DNA of 30,486 nucleotides from JALHSW01 sp038321755 (lineage in GTDB: Bacteria; Actinomycetota; Acidimicrobiia; IMCC26256; PALSA-555), in assembly GCA_038321755.1 (NCBI GenBank), contig JBBQFJ010000020.1, positions 1 through 30,486 on the forward strand, in the 5' to 3' direction. Below the pieces are notes generated by a model that worked only from the letters and a program-made list of their open reading frames with translations, did no database searches and was not told where the DNA came from. Shown one piece after another: positions 1-7,085 of this stretch. Made by a program: the position numbers and the translations under genes. Numbering within the stretch: position 1 is the stretch's first letter; every line of letters begins with the position of its first letter.

Positions 1-911
1 GGGGCCAGGCCGACCCCATCGCCATGGTCGGCGGCCACGGGAAGGTGCGCGGCGCCGACGTCGTGCACGCGGCGTCGCTGGCCGTGCCGCCCCGCAACCG
101 GATCCCGCTGGTCGTCACGGTGCACGACGCCGCGCCGGTCCGGTTCCCGGAGACCTACCCCAAGCGCGGCCGCCGGTTCCACCAGCTCGGCTTCGACGCT
201 GCGGCCCGCCGCGCCGACGCGATCATCTCACCGAGCGCGGCGGCCGCCGACGAGATCGCTGAGTACACGGTGATCGACCGGGAGCGGATCCGGCCGATCC
301 ACCACGGCGTGGACCACACCGTCGCGTCCGACGAGGACGTGGCCCGCGCGCGCGAGGCGCTGGGCATCGCCGACCGGCCCTACGTCTGCTGGGTGGGCAC
401 GCTCGAGCCCCGCAAGGACGTCGGTGTGCTCGTCGATGCGTTCGCCCGTGTCGTCGAGTCCCACGACATCCCGCACCGGCTCGTCCTCGTGGGCCCCGAC
501 GGCTGGCTCGACGGGCAGGCCGCCGCCGCGCAGCGCGCCGCGGCGCTCGGGGACCGGGTCACCTTCACCGGACCGGTCGATGCCGACCGGCTCCGCGCGC
601 TCTACCGTGGCGCCGACGTCTTCGCGCTGCCGAGCCGGCACGAGGGCTTCGGCCTCCCGGTGCTCGAGGCGCTGGCCCAGGGGACGGCGGTGCTCGCGTC
701 CGACCTGCCGGTCCTGCGCGAGGTCGCGGGCCGCGCCGCCCGCTTCGCCCCCGCCGGCGACGTCGAGGCCTGGACGGTCTCGCTCGCGACCCTCCTCGGT
801 GACGACGCCGCCCGCGACGCGCTCGGCGCTGCGGGGATCGCATGGGCCGCCGGCTTCACCTGGGAGCGCTGCGCCCGCGAGCACCTCGAGGTCTACCGCT
901 CGGTCACCTGA
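1..911 (+). CDS. Glycosyltransferase family 4 (GT-B), 5' end cut by window
   Basis: The C-terminal part of a GT-B retaining glycosyltransferase that moves a sugar from a nucleotide-sugar donor onto a lipid-linked or polymer acceptor, probably at the inner face of the membrane. An ATG lies at 24, but the frame is open to the window edge (GQADPIA precedes it), so the gene most likely begins upstream. Visible are the mid-protein VGTLEPRKD segment, typical of the start of the donor-binding Rossmann domain, and HEGFGLPVLEAL, the family EX7E-type donor motif, followed by ASDLPVLREV. About 300 residues are present, against about 350-400 for complete relatives. It converges on the hydrolase gene at 963 with a palindrome between them. 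The donor and acceptor sugars cannot be told. Confidence 0.85.
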   Translation, partial: GQADPIAMVGGHGKVRGADVVHAASLAVPPRNRIPLVVTVHDAAPVRFPETYPKRGRRFHQLGFDAAARRADAIISPSAAAADEIAEYTVIDRERIRPIHHGVDHTVASDEDVARAREALGIADRPYVCWVGTLEPRKDVGVLVDAFARVVESHDIPHRLVLVGPDGWLDGQAAAAQRAAALGDRVTFTGPVDADRLRALYRGADVFALPSRHEGFGLPVLEALAQGTAVLASDLPVLREVAGRAARFAPAGDVEAWTVSLATLLGDDAARDALGAAGIAWAAGFTWERCAREHLEVYRSVT

Positions 912-961
912 GGTGTTTGGACGTTCAGCGTCGCCCTGGCGCCGCAAACGGTCCGAACACC
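912..961. terminator. Bidirectional terminator-like palindrome between convergent genes
   Basis: Directly after the stop of the first gene, GGTGTTTGGAC (912-922) pairs with GTCCGAACACC (951-961), 11 bp with one T-G wobble. An inner stem is formed by GCG-T-CGCC (928-935) and GGCG-C-CGC (938-945). It fills the whole gap between the two convergent stop codons, the expected place for a shared terminator. There is no clear T tract on either strand, so termination is inferred from position and stem strength. Confidence 0.6.
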
Positions 962-962
962 C

Positions 963-1574
963 TCACCAGCCGCGGTCGGCCCACTCCTGGAGGTGGGGGC
1001 GCTCCTCGCCGATGGTCGTGTCGAGACCATGGCCCGGCAGCACGAGGGTCTCGGGCGGAAGGGTGAAGAGGCGGCGGTCGATCGACGCGAGCTCCTGTTC
1101 GAAGCTCGCGCCGGGCGTCGACGTGTTCCCCGGGCCGCCGGGGAACAGGGTGTCGCCGGTGAAGAGGAGTGGCGTCCCTTCGAGCACGAACGACGTCGAT
1201 CCCTGGGTGTGTCCGGGAGTGTGGATCGCGCGCAGCCGGGCGTCGCCGACCGCGAACACCTCGTCGTCGGTGATCACGAAGTCGTACGACGGGAGCATCT
1301 CCGCGTCGTTGGACGCGATCCCGACCTCGATCCCCGCGTCGCGCATCGCGGTGACGGCCTGGATGTGATCCCAGTGCCCGTGCGTGGTCAGGACGCGCCG
1401 CACTCCCGTCGCGCGCGACACCTCGAGCAGCAGCTCGTGCTCGTTCGCCGCGTCGAGCAGGACGGCGTCACCCGTGCGCTTGCTGCGCACGACGAACACG
1501 TTGTTCTCGAACGGTCCGACGACGAGCTTGTCGACGCGCACGTCGGCGTCCTCGTAGTGCGCGGGGCGCGGCAT
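963..1574 (-). CDS. MBL-fold metallo-hydrolase (glyoxalase II-like)
   Basis: A 203-residue metallo-beta-lactamase-fold hydrolase, probably cytoplasmic, of the group that includes hydroxyacylglutathione hydrolases and related thioesterases. Its metal ligands are complete: THGHWDH gives H65, H67, D69 and H70; H122 lies in HTPGHTQGS; D141 in GDTLF; H182 in PGHG. The length matches small glyoxalase-II-like proteins without the extra C-terminal substrate domain of true GloB, so the substrate is uncertain. The ATG at 1574 is chosen because the conserved fold begins a few residues later and TACGCT, a possible -10 box, sits 6 nt upstream, suggesting a leaderless transcript. A longer frame reaches 1787 but would overlap the divergent MurC-like gene. 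No link to the neighbouring glycan genes is obvious. Confidence 0.85.
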   Translation of the reverse strand: MPRPAHYEDADVRVDKLVVGPFENNVFVVRSKRTGDAVLLDAANEHELLLEVSRATGVRRVLTTHGHWDHIQAVTAMRDAGIEVGIASNDAEMLPSYDFVITDDEVFAVGDARLRAIHTPGHTQGSTSFVLEGTPLLFTGDTLFPGGPGNTSTPGASFEQELASIDRRLFTLPPETLVLPGHGLDTTIGEERPHLQEWADRGW

Positions 1575-1580
1575 GGTCCG

Positions 1581-1586
1581 AGCGTA
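1581..1586 (-). promoter_or_regulatory. Candidate -10 box for leaderless MBL hydrolase transcript
   Basis: TACGCT (TANNNT pattern) ends 6 nt before the ATG at 1574 on the minus strand, and no Shine-Dalgarno sequence is seen. That spacing would put the transcription start at or next to the start codon. No convincing -35 box was found. Confidence 0.35.
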
Positions 1587-1620
1587 CCGTCCGAAGGATT
1601 CGTGGCCCTCGCCACGTACC

Positions 1621-3012
1621 ATGCAGTCCTTGCCGCTCCGCTCGGACCTCGTGGTTCCGCCTCCGAACCCACTTCCCGCACTCGACGGTCTGAGGTTGCA
1701 CCTCCTGGGCGTTCGTGGGAGGGGGATGGTGCCGCCCGCGCTCGCTGCGGTGTCAGTGGGTGCCGACGTGACCGGGTGCGACCGCAAACGGTTCGTGCGC
1801 GACGACGCCCTCGCCCGCGCCGGGATCCCTGTGGAGGAAGGTCACGATGTGCGCCACCTCGACGGCCGGCACCTCGTCGTCACGACACTCGCGCCCCCCG
1901 ACCTCCCGGAGGTCCGGGCCGCCGCGGACGCCGGGCGCCTGCACCACCGCACCGATCTGCTCGAGGCCCTCGTCCGGGGTCGTACGACCGTCGCCGTCAC
2001 GGGGACCCACGGCAAGGGAACCGTCGCGGCACTCGTCGGGTGCGCGCTCGAGGCGCGCGGCGCGGACCCGCTCGTGCTCCTGGGCGTCTCGGCGGGCGCG
2101 TTCGACGGACCGTTCCGGGCCGGCGACGGACCCGTCGTGCTCGAGGCGGACGACGCCGACGGGTCGATCGCGCGCATCCCCGCGACGATCAGCGTCGTCA
2201 CGAACTCGTGGTTCGACCACCCGATGCTCGAGCGCAGTCGCGGCGAGGTGATCGCCGACGTCGCACGGCACGTTGCCGCGGTGCCGGCGGACGGCCGCGT
2301 CGTGCTCGGCCGCGGCGCGAACCTGCGGGAGGTCGAGCATGGGGCGCGTGCGCCAGTCTGGCGGCTCGGGCGTGACTTCGACGTCGAGACCATCTCCGTC
2401 GACGACCACGGCCGTCTGCTCCGCTTCCGCGATCCCGACGGCACCGTGGTCGACGGGCGTGTGCGCATCCATGGTGGCGAGGTCGCCGACAACGCTGCCG
2501 TGGCGTTCGCAGCGTTGCGAGCGCTGGGGCTCTCGGCGGATGACGCGGTTGGATCGCTGGACGCACTCGACGTGCTCGCTCGCCGCGTCGAACCGGTCGG
2601 TGAAGCCGCCGGAGTTCGCGTCTTCGACGACTACGGCAAGCACCCGGAGTCGATGGCCGCCGGGCTGCGTGCCCTCCGCGAGCTGGCGCCACGTCGACTG
2701 CACCTCGTCTACGAGCCCAACCTCCACGCCGACGTGCTCCGCTGGCGCCGACGCTGGGCGGAGGTGCTGGGACTCGCGGACACCGCCATCGTCCTGCCCG
2801 TCGACTACCGGGCCTCGTTGCCCGTCGCCCGTGAGGCGCCGCCGGACTGGGCCGTGCGGGCCGGGGCCGACACGGACCTGGCGACCGATCGAGCGGAGGC
2901 GCTGGAGCTCGTCGCCATGCGCGCGAAGCCAGGCGACATCGTGGTGGTGAGTGGTGTCAACGAAGACCTCGCGGGCTTCGCACGAGCGGTGGTGGCCCGA
3001 CTCGAGGCGTGA
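1621..3012 (+). CDS. Divergent MurC-like Mur ligase
   Basis: A 463-residue protein with the three-domain plan of the Mur ligases, which join an amino acid or peptide to a carboxylate using ATP. The N-terminal Rossmann segment LLGVRGRGM (28-36) matches the UDP-binding GIGGIGM of MurC in altered form. The P-loop GTHGKGT (128-134) has MurC's GTHGK but ends GT, like the GKGS of FolC. EADDADGS (175-182) matches MurC EADESDGS, TNSWFDH (194-200) matches TNIExDH, and DDYGKHP (336-342) matches DDYGHHP. The architecture is kept while several substrate and nucleotide positions differ, so a paralog with another substrate is likelier than housekeeping MurC. Starts at ATG 1621 or TTG 1630 are possible; TACCAT at 1617-1622 could be a -10 box for the latter. 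A longer frame from 1573 is unlikely because it overlaps the hydrolase start. Confidence 0.75.
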   Translation: MQSLPLRSDLVVPPPNPLPALDGLRLHLLGVRGRGMVPPALAAVSVGADVTGCDRKRFVRDDALARAGIPVEEGHDVRHLDGRHLVVTTLAPPDLPEVRAAADAGRLHHRTDLLEALVRGRTTVAVTGTHGKGTVAALVGCALEARGADPLVLLGVSAGAFDGPFRAGDGPVVLEADDADGSIARIPATISVVTNSWFDHPMLERSRGEVIADVARHVAAVPADGRVVLGRGANLREVEHGARAPVWRLGRDFDVETISVDDHGRLLRFRDPDGTVVDGRVRIHGGEVADNAAVAFAALRALGLSADDAVGSLDALDVLARRVEPVGEAAGVRVFDDYGKHPESMAAGLRALRELAPRRLHLVYEPNLHADVLRWRRRWAEVLGLADTAIVLPVDYRASLPVAREAPPDWAVRAGADTDLATDRAEALELVAMRAKPGDIVVVSGVNEDLAGFARAVVARLEA

Positions 3013-3030
3013 GGCCGTGCCGCGGATCTT

Positions 3031-3046
3031 CTCCCTGTTCGGGGAG
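3031..3046. terminator. Short hairpin between convergent genes
   Basis: CTCCC (3031-3035) and GGGAG (3042-3046) form a 5-bp stem with a 6-nt loop in the 38-nt gap between the MurC-like stop and the convergent glycosyltransferase stop. The position suits a shared terminator. The stem is short and has no T tract. Confidence 0.35.
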
Positions 3047-3050
3047 GTGC

Positions 3051-4232
3051 CTACTCCTCGGGAGCCGGCTTCTCGGGCACCGGTTCCTCGGCGTTGGAGT
3101 CGGGGGGTGCCGGCACGCGGCGGAACGAGCGCAGGGGACGGGTGACCCGCCACGACATCGAGCTGCGGATCTTGTCGATCTCGATCTGGAGCCGGACCTC
3201 GCGCTGTCGGGCACGGGCGCGGTCCCACTCCGCGGCGCGCGCCTGCTGCTCGGTGACGAAGTTGCGCTGGGTCAGGGCGGCCAGCTCCGCGACCGCGTCG
3301 CGATCGGCACGTACCGGAACGGGCGCGTCGAGCACCGAGGTGTAGATCGCCACGAGCTCTGCGGCGTGGGCTCGGGCGATGTGGTGCCGCCCGGTCAGCT
3401 CGCGACCCAACGCACCGAGGGAGCGGTCATAGCGCCGGAGCTCCTCGATGATGCCCTCGACGGACATCGGTGGGCTCGCCGCCGGAGTGAACCCGATCGA
3501 CTCCAGCTCCGGATAGCGCTCCGCGTTGATGAACCCGGCACTGCCGGACTCGCCGAACACGAAGGCGGCGCGTGCCAACACCATCGCTTCGAGGGCGGTG
3601 CGACCGACGGCGAAGACGATGTCGGACTCCATCATCACGGCCGTGGGATCGGCGAGCGCGTTGTCCCGGCCGTAGACGTCGAGGCGAATCCCACACGCAC
3701 GGCACGCGGCATCCAACATCTCGACGCGCACCCCGAGGTCGCGCCCGATGGCGACTGCGGTGAGCGGCTGCTCGCGGATCGGTTCGCGTCGGTTGTCGAG
3801 CGCGTACATCGCGACGGGTTGCCGCAACCGGTGGATCGGGATGCGTTCGCCGAGCTCGGACGCTTGCAGCCGTGTCAGCACCGTGTCGTTGAACGCGAGC
3901 AGGACCGCGGGGGAGGCGAGCGCGGGAGGATCCTCGACGTCGAGCGACCACGAGTGCGAGGCGAAGACCATCGGCACCCCGGGGAACCGTGCCCGCACCG
4001 CGAGCGCCGTTGACGCGTGCTGGGCATGGACGACGTCGACGTCAGCGATCTTCTCGAGGTCGTCGGACACCATGCAGCCGTCGGCCTCGAGCTGAGCCGC
4101 GACCCCCCCGAGCATGGGCGACCACACGACGACGTCGTGGCCGAGCTGGAGCAGCTCGACCGCGATCGTCTCGAGGTAGCTCTCGCTCCCGGCGCGATCG
4201 GCCAATGCCTGATTGGTGAGCAGGATCCGCAT
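3051..4232 (-). CDS. Glycosyltransferase (GT-B type) with coiled-coil, basic and acidic tail
   Basis: A 393-residue protein with a GT-B glycosyltransferase core: MRILLTNQAL begins the first Rossmann domain, followed by AGSESYLETIAVEL, a pattern common in GT4 enzymes, and VDVVHAQHAS. The second half (FAVGRTALEAMVLARAAFVFG) is the donor-side region. After about residue 300 come a charged helical stretch likely to form a coiled coil, then SMSWRVTRPLR, a tail often found at the end of surface-glycan glycosyltransferases, and finally a Pro/Glu-rich end. The ATG at 4232 lies only 2 nt after the stop of the upstream small protein, so it is very probably cotranslated with the RiPP genes. It may glycosylate the peptide product, or it may be a glycan gene caught in the same transcript. 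The sugar donor is unknown. Confidence 0.75.
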   Translation of the reverse strand: MRILLTNQALADRAGSESYLETIAVELLQLGHDVVVWSPMLGGVAAQLEADGCMVSDDLEKIADVDVVHAQHASTALAVRARFPGVPMVFASHSWSLDVEDPPALASPAVLLAFNDTVLTRLQASELGERIPIHRLRQPVAMYALDNRREPIREQPLTAVAIGRDLGVRVEMLDAACRACGIRLDVYGRDNALADPTAVMMESDIVFAVGRTALEAMVLARAAFVFGESGSAGFINAERYPELESIGFTPAASPPMSVEGIIEELRRYDRSLGALGRELTGRHHIARAHAAELVAIYTSVLDAPVPVRADRDAVAELAALTQRNFVTEQQARAAEWDRARARQREVRLQIEIDKIRSSMSWRVTRPLRSFRRVPAPPDSNAEEPVPEKPAPEE

Positions 4233-4234
4233 GG

Positions 4235-4831
4235 TCAGACCTCGAGCGACGGGACTGGCCACCGCCGCATGCGGTAGGGAAGGATCGTTACGAGCGAGCC
4301 GAGGCGGAGTGCGAGGCGCTCGCCCTCGAGATCGTCGAGCACGCGACTGGTTGCCTCGTCGAGGTCCGCGGCGACGGCGACCGCCTCCAGCTGCTCGATC
4401 GCTCGCGGCGCCTCGGTGAGGCCGACCTGGTAGCGCGCCGAGGCATCGACGTCACGCACGTCCGTCACGAACGCGAAGCCGGGTCCGAGCCGGGAGTAGC
4501 AGAGGCCCGGTCGGTAGCGCTCGCGCCACGCGGCGATCGCGGCCGCGTGGGCGCCCGCATCGGACGCTGCTGGTGAGGGCGCCGGCGGTGGGAGGTGCAC
4601 GAGGAGCGAGACGTCGATGCCGTCGGCGACCGAACCATGCCAGGTGATCGGGATGCCGTCGGCCGCGGCTTCGCGCAGCAGTCGGATGAGCGCGAGCGTG
4701 GCTTCGGGACGTTCGGTGTCGAGGACCTGCGGCGCGAGGATCCGGACGGCCTGGACGCCGTCGTGCACCGCAGCCTCGAGGTCGAGGTCTGCTGCAGGTT
4801 CGTCGAGCTCGAGGACCGCATCGGTGTGCAC
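4235..4831 (-). CDS. RiPP-cassette accessory protein, probably DUF5825
   Basis: A protein of about 198 residues with no catalytic motif I can recognise. From memory it resembles DUF5825 proteins, which lie beside RiPP-maturation radical SAM C-methyltransferases in actinobacteria; this name is tentative. Visible features are an acidic N-terminal half (DAVLELDEPAADLDLE), an alternating hydrophobic segment around GIPITWHGSVADGIDVSLLVHLPPP, and a C-terminal region with RLALRLGSLVTILPYRMRRWP. The GTG at 4831 is preferred: AGGGG lies just upstream and it falls 7 nt after the radical SAM stop. An ATG at 4876 would add 15 residues, overlap the upstream gene by 38 nt and has no ribosome binding site. 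Its place between the maturase and a glycosyltransferase suggests a partner or substrate-binding role; that is inference. Confidence 0.6.
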   Translation of the reverse strand: MHTDAVLELDEPAADLDLEAAVHDGVQAVRILAPQVLDTERPEATLALIRLLREAAADGIPITWHGSVADGIDVSLLVHLPPPAPSPAASDAGAHAAAIAAWRERYRPGLCYSRLGPGFAFVTDVRDVDASARYQVGLTEAPRAIEQLEAVAVAADLDEATSRVLDDLEGERLALRLGSLVTILPYRMRRWPVPSLEV

Positions 4832-4838
4832 GCGGCCC

Positions 4839-6704
4839 CTATCGCCAGACGGCAACCGGAACCCTCGCAGGAACATCGGAGGTCGCGAGCGCGACGGACC
4901 GGCCGGCGTCGGTGAAGATGAGGCCCTGCTCGTCGAGCCAGGCGAACCATGTCTCGATGGCTTCGCTCCCCGGGTGCGCGACGTCGAGACGGTCGAGTCG
5001 GGTCATGAGCGACGCCGGGCCGTGGCCGTCGGCGAGCAGGCGATAACCCTCGACCTGCCAGTGCTCGTCGAGCACGTGCTCCTGCTCCTGCCAACCGACG
5101 CGACGATCGGTGATCACGAGCGTGTCGTCGCGCGACTCGTAGGTGAGCTCGGACAGGAAGTACGCGTCCTGCCACTCCTGGGTCGCGTCGAGCACCGCTC
5201 GCTCGACGTCGCCGCTGATGCCGGCGAGCTCCGCGTCGAAGATGAACACGATGTCCATGAGCTCCTTGGTGGGGAGGTCGAACACGTGCTGGTAGAAGGA
5301 CGCGGGCTTGCGGAACGCGAACCCGAGCTCAGGATCCTGGTGGTACGGGCTGAAGCGCTCGAGCGCGATGCGCGTCGCGTTGCGCGGCGGCTGGAGGTGG
5401 TACAGCCGGGGGATCTGGTCGATGATCGACTCATAGTCGGCCGTCTCCTCGCCGGGGAACCCGTAGAGGTAGTTCCACGGCGTGGTGACCCGCAGCTCTT
5501 CGCAGTCGCGCAGGAGCCGCACGTTCGTGACGCCGTCGACGCCCTTGGCCATGATCTTCAGGACTCGGGTGGAGAGGCTCTCGATGCCGGGTTGGATGTG
5601 CACGACGCCCGCCTCGCCGAGTGCGCGCACGTGCTCGCGGCGCAGGTTCGACTTCACTTCGTAGTGGATGCGCAGGTCCCAGCCGGTCGCGGCGAGCTCG
5701 GGCAGGAGCGTGCCGATGTAGTCCATGTCCATGATGTTGTCGACCATCACGACGTCGAGGACGTTGTGCCGACGGACGTGGTCGTCGATCTCGGCGAAGA
5801 CGCGCTCGGGCGGCTTGCTGCGGAACTCCATGGTCGAGCCGTTCAGCCCGCAGAACGTGCAGTGCTTGAGCGCACCCCACCAGCAGCCACGCGCGGCTTC
5901 GTGGATGAGCTTCGGCTCGATGTACTCGCGGACGGGCCCGCCGGCGAGTGCCGCGAAGTAGTCGTCGAAGCTCGGGTGCGGGACTCGCTCCATCGCGAGC
6001 GTGTCGGCCGCCGGGGGATTGGCGTTGGTCTTCCCGTCGCGCTTCCAAACGAGGCCGTCGATCCCGGCCAGGAGCTCGGGGGTCGCGCCCTGCTCGAGCA
6101 CCGCGAGCAACGAGATGATGGCGCGCTCACCCTCGCCGCTCACGACGTAGTCGAGCGCCGGGAAGTTGCGGTGGAGCGCCGCGCCCATCGGTCCGTCGCA
6201 GTTCCCGCCGCCGAGGACGATTGGGACGTCGGGGCGTCGTTGCTTGAGCGCCTCGGCGAGCGCGAGTGACGGCACGTTCTGCATGAACGTGGATGTGAGC
6301 CCGATGAGGTCGGGGTTCGTCGCGAGGATGTCGTCGGCGGCCTCGTCGATGTAGCCGGGTGCGTGGTCGCGCATCAGGCGCGCCGGACCGTCGTGCATCT
6401 TCGCAGTGGCCGGGTGCGCGTCGTAGCGCTCGACCGGCCAGGTCGCACCGCGGTACAGCGCGGACGTGAAGACCCAGTCACCGAGTCCGTGGAAGAGGCC
6501 GGCCTCGACGATGTCGGAGTAGTCATCGGGGGTGAGCACACCGTCGCTGTGCCCGTGGCAGTACTCGGCCCAGCGGATGCTGCCGTAATAGGTGTCGACG
6601 GAGTCGTCGGGGCGCTGTTCGCGCACGCAGGCCGCGAGCAAGCTCATCGGCAACGACGGGAGGTCGAGCGACTGCCAGGGCATCGTCACGAGGCAGAGAC
6701 GCAT
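4839..6704 (-). CDS. RiPP maturation B12-binding radical SAM C-methyltransferase
   Basis: A 621-residue radical SAM enzyme closely resembling the ribosomal peptide maturation radical SAM protein 1 family (TIGR03975), proposed to C-methylate unactivated carbons of a peptide using SAM and cobalamin. The N-terminal 200 residues form a B12-binding-like Rossmann domain (LVTMPWQSLDLPSLP at the start, then LIGLTSTFMQNV and VLGGGNCDG). The cluster motif RGCWWGALKHCTFCGLNG holds C274, C282 and C285, the C-x7-C-x2-C spacing of this family, followed by FRSKPPERV and VDNIMDMDYIG. The last 100 residues look like the family's C-terminal winged-helix-like region (WFAWLDEQGLIFTDAG). GAGGA precedes the ATG at 6704. 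It is the core enzyme of a precursor-maturase-accessory operon. No lower-axial His for B12 (DxHxxG) was seen, which is normal for several methylases of this class. Confidence 0.9.
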   Translation of the reverse strand: MRLCLVTMPWQSLDLPSLPMSLLAACVREQRPDDSVDTYYGSIRWAEYCHGHSDGVLTPDDYSDIVEAGLFHGLGDWVFTSALYRGATWPVERYDAHPATAKMHDGPARLMRDHAPGYIDEAADDILATNPDLIGLTSTFMQNVPSLALAEALKQRRPDVPIVLGGGNCDGPMGAALHRNFPALDYVVSGEGERAIISLLAVLEQGATPELLAGIDGLVWKRDGKTNANPPAADTLAMERVPHPSFDDYFAALAGGPVREYIEPKLIHEAARGCWWGALKHCTFCGLNGSTMEFRSKPPERVFAEIDDHVRRHNVLDVVMVDNIMDMDYIGTLLPELAATGWDLRIHYEVKSNLRREHVRALGEAGVVHIQPGIESLSTRVLKIMAKGVDGVTNVRLLRDCEELRVTTPWNYLYGFPGEETADYESIIDQIPRLYHLQPPRNATRIALERFSPYHQDPELGFAFRKPASFYQHVFDLPTKELMDIVFIFDAELAGISGDVERAVLDATQEWQDAYFLSELTYESRDDTLVITDRRVGWQEQEHVLDEHWQVEGYRLLADGHGPASLMTRLDRLDVAHPGSEAIETWFAWLDEQGLIFTDAGRSVALATSDVPARVPVAVWR

Positions 6705-6734
6705 TCGATGTCCTCGGAGGAGTGGTGGCAGTGG

Positions 6735-6785
6735 GCTCCCTCAGCGGGAGCAGAACGCAGGGCGCGGTGCCCGGCAGTTGCCGGG
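6735..6785 (-). terminator. Tandem hairpins between RiPP precursor and maturase genes
   Basis: In transcript order, CCCGGCA-GT-TGCCGGG (6785-6770, a perfect 7-bp inverted repeat) is followed by GCTCCC-GCTGA-GGGAGC (6751-6735, a 6-bp stem with 5-nt loop). Both lie in the 103-nt gap between the putative precursor stop (6808) and the radical SAM start (6704). No T tract follows, so a partial terminator or RNA-processing/stability element is likelier than a full stop. Such elements commonly raise precursor mRNA over enzyme mRNA in peptide operons. Confidence 0.5.
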
Positions 6786-6807
6786 CCCCGCCGCCGGTGC
6801 GGTGGTG

Positions 6808-6936
6808 CTACTTCGTGGCGGAGGCCTGACGGTCCTCGCTCGGGGCGACGAAGTCAGACTCTTCCGGAGGACGAAGCGCCGGGACCGTCATGGTTCCGGG
6901 GCGCTCGTTCTTGATGGCGACCTTGTCGAGGCTCAT
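6808..6936 (-). CDS. Putative RiPP precursor peptide (42 aa)
   Basis: A 42-residue ORF immediately upstream of, and on the same strand as, the radical SAM maturase. A perfect GGAGGT lies 10 nt before the ATG at 6936, one of the clearest ribosome binding sites in the window. The in-frame extension to 7080 has no such support. The N-terminal half is charged (MSLDKVAIKNERPG), and the C-terminal half is rich in Pro, Ala, Ser and acidic residues (TMTVPALRPPEESDF, then VAPSEDRQASATK). There is no Cys, Trp or Tyr, so lanthionine or thioether chemistry is unlikely; Val18, Thr15/17, Leu21, Val30 or Pro residues are conceivable C-methylation sites. No double-Gly or known leader motif was recognised. 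Its coding status rests on the binding site, position and operon logic, not on homology. Confidence 0.65.
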   Translation of the reverse strand: MSLDKVAIKNERPGTMTVPALRPPEESDFVAPSEDRQASATK

Positions 6937-6946
6937 GTCTGCTCGG

Positions 6947-6952
6947 ACCTCC
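6947..6952 (-). promoter_or_regulatory. Strong Shine-Dalgarno of the putative precursor
   Basis: GGAGGT on the minus strand, 10 nt before the ATG at 6936. It decides the start of the 42-residue precursor over the longer frame beginning at 7080. Confidence 0.6.
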
Positions 6953-6984
6953 GGGGTGAGAGCGTGGTGGTGGCTGAAGGACTG

Positions 6985-6990
6985 ACCGTA
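6985..6990 (-). promoter_or_regulatory. Candidate extended -10 promoter of the RiPP operon
   Basis: TACGGT on the minus strand is directly preceded by TGC, giving an extended -10 pattern about 48 nt upstream of the precursor ATG. No properly spaced -35 box is present. The rest of 6937-7085 shows no gene I can support. Confidence 0.3.
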
Positions 6991-7085
6991 GCAAACCCTG
7001 GTGGAGCAAGGCGAACGAGGGCCGGATCCAGGGCGGAGGGGTTGGTCAGGAGGTCTCCCCAGGGATCTACCCTCGACCATGCTCG

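Noticed and set aside
4617..6269. A 550-codon plus-strand frame opposite the radical SAM gene
   Set aside because: It is low-complexity Arg/Asp/Val-rich sequence opposite a strongly conserved enzyme; an antisense shadow.
6705..6807. Possible cobalamin riboswitch before the B12-dependent enzyme
   Set aside because: No B12-box-like sequence was seen, and the 103-nt gap is too short for a full riboswitch; simple hairpins explain it better.
6808..7080. The 90-codon version of the precursor frame starting at 7080
   Set aside because: The first 48 codons are Arg/Pro-rich without a ribosome binding site and run over the dehydrogenase relic, while GGAGGT marks ATG 6936.
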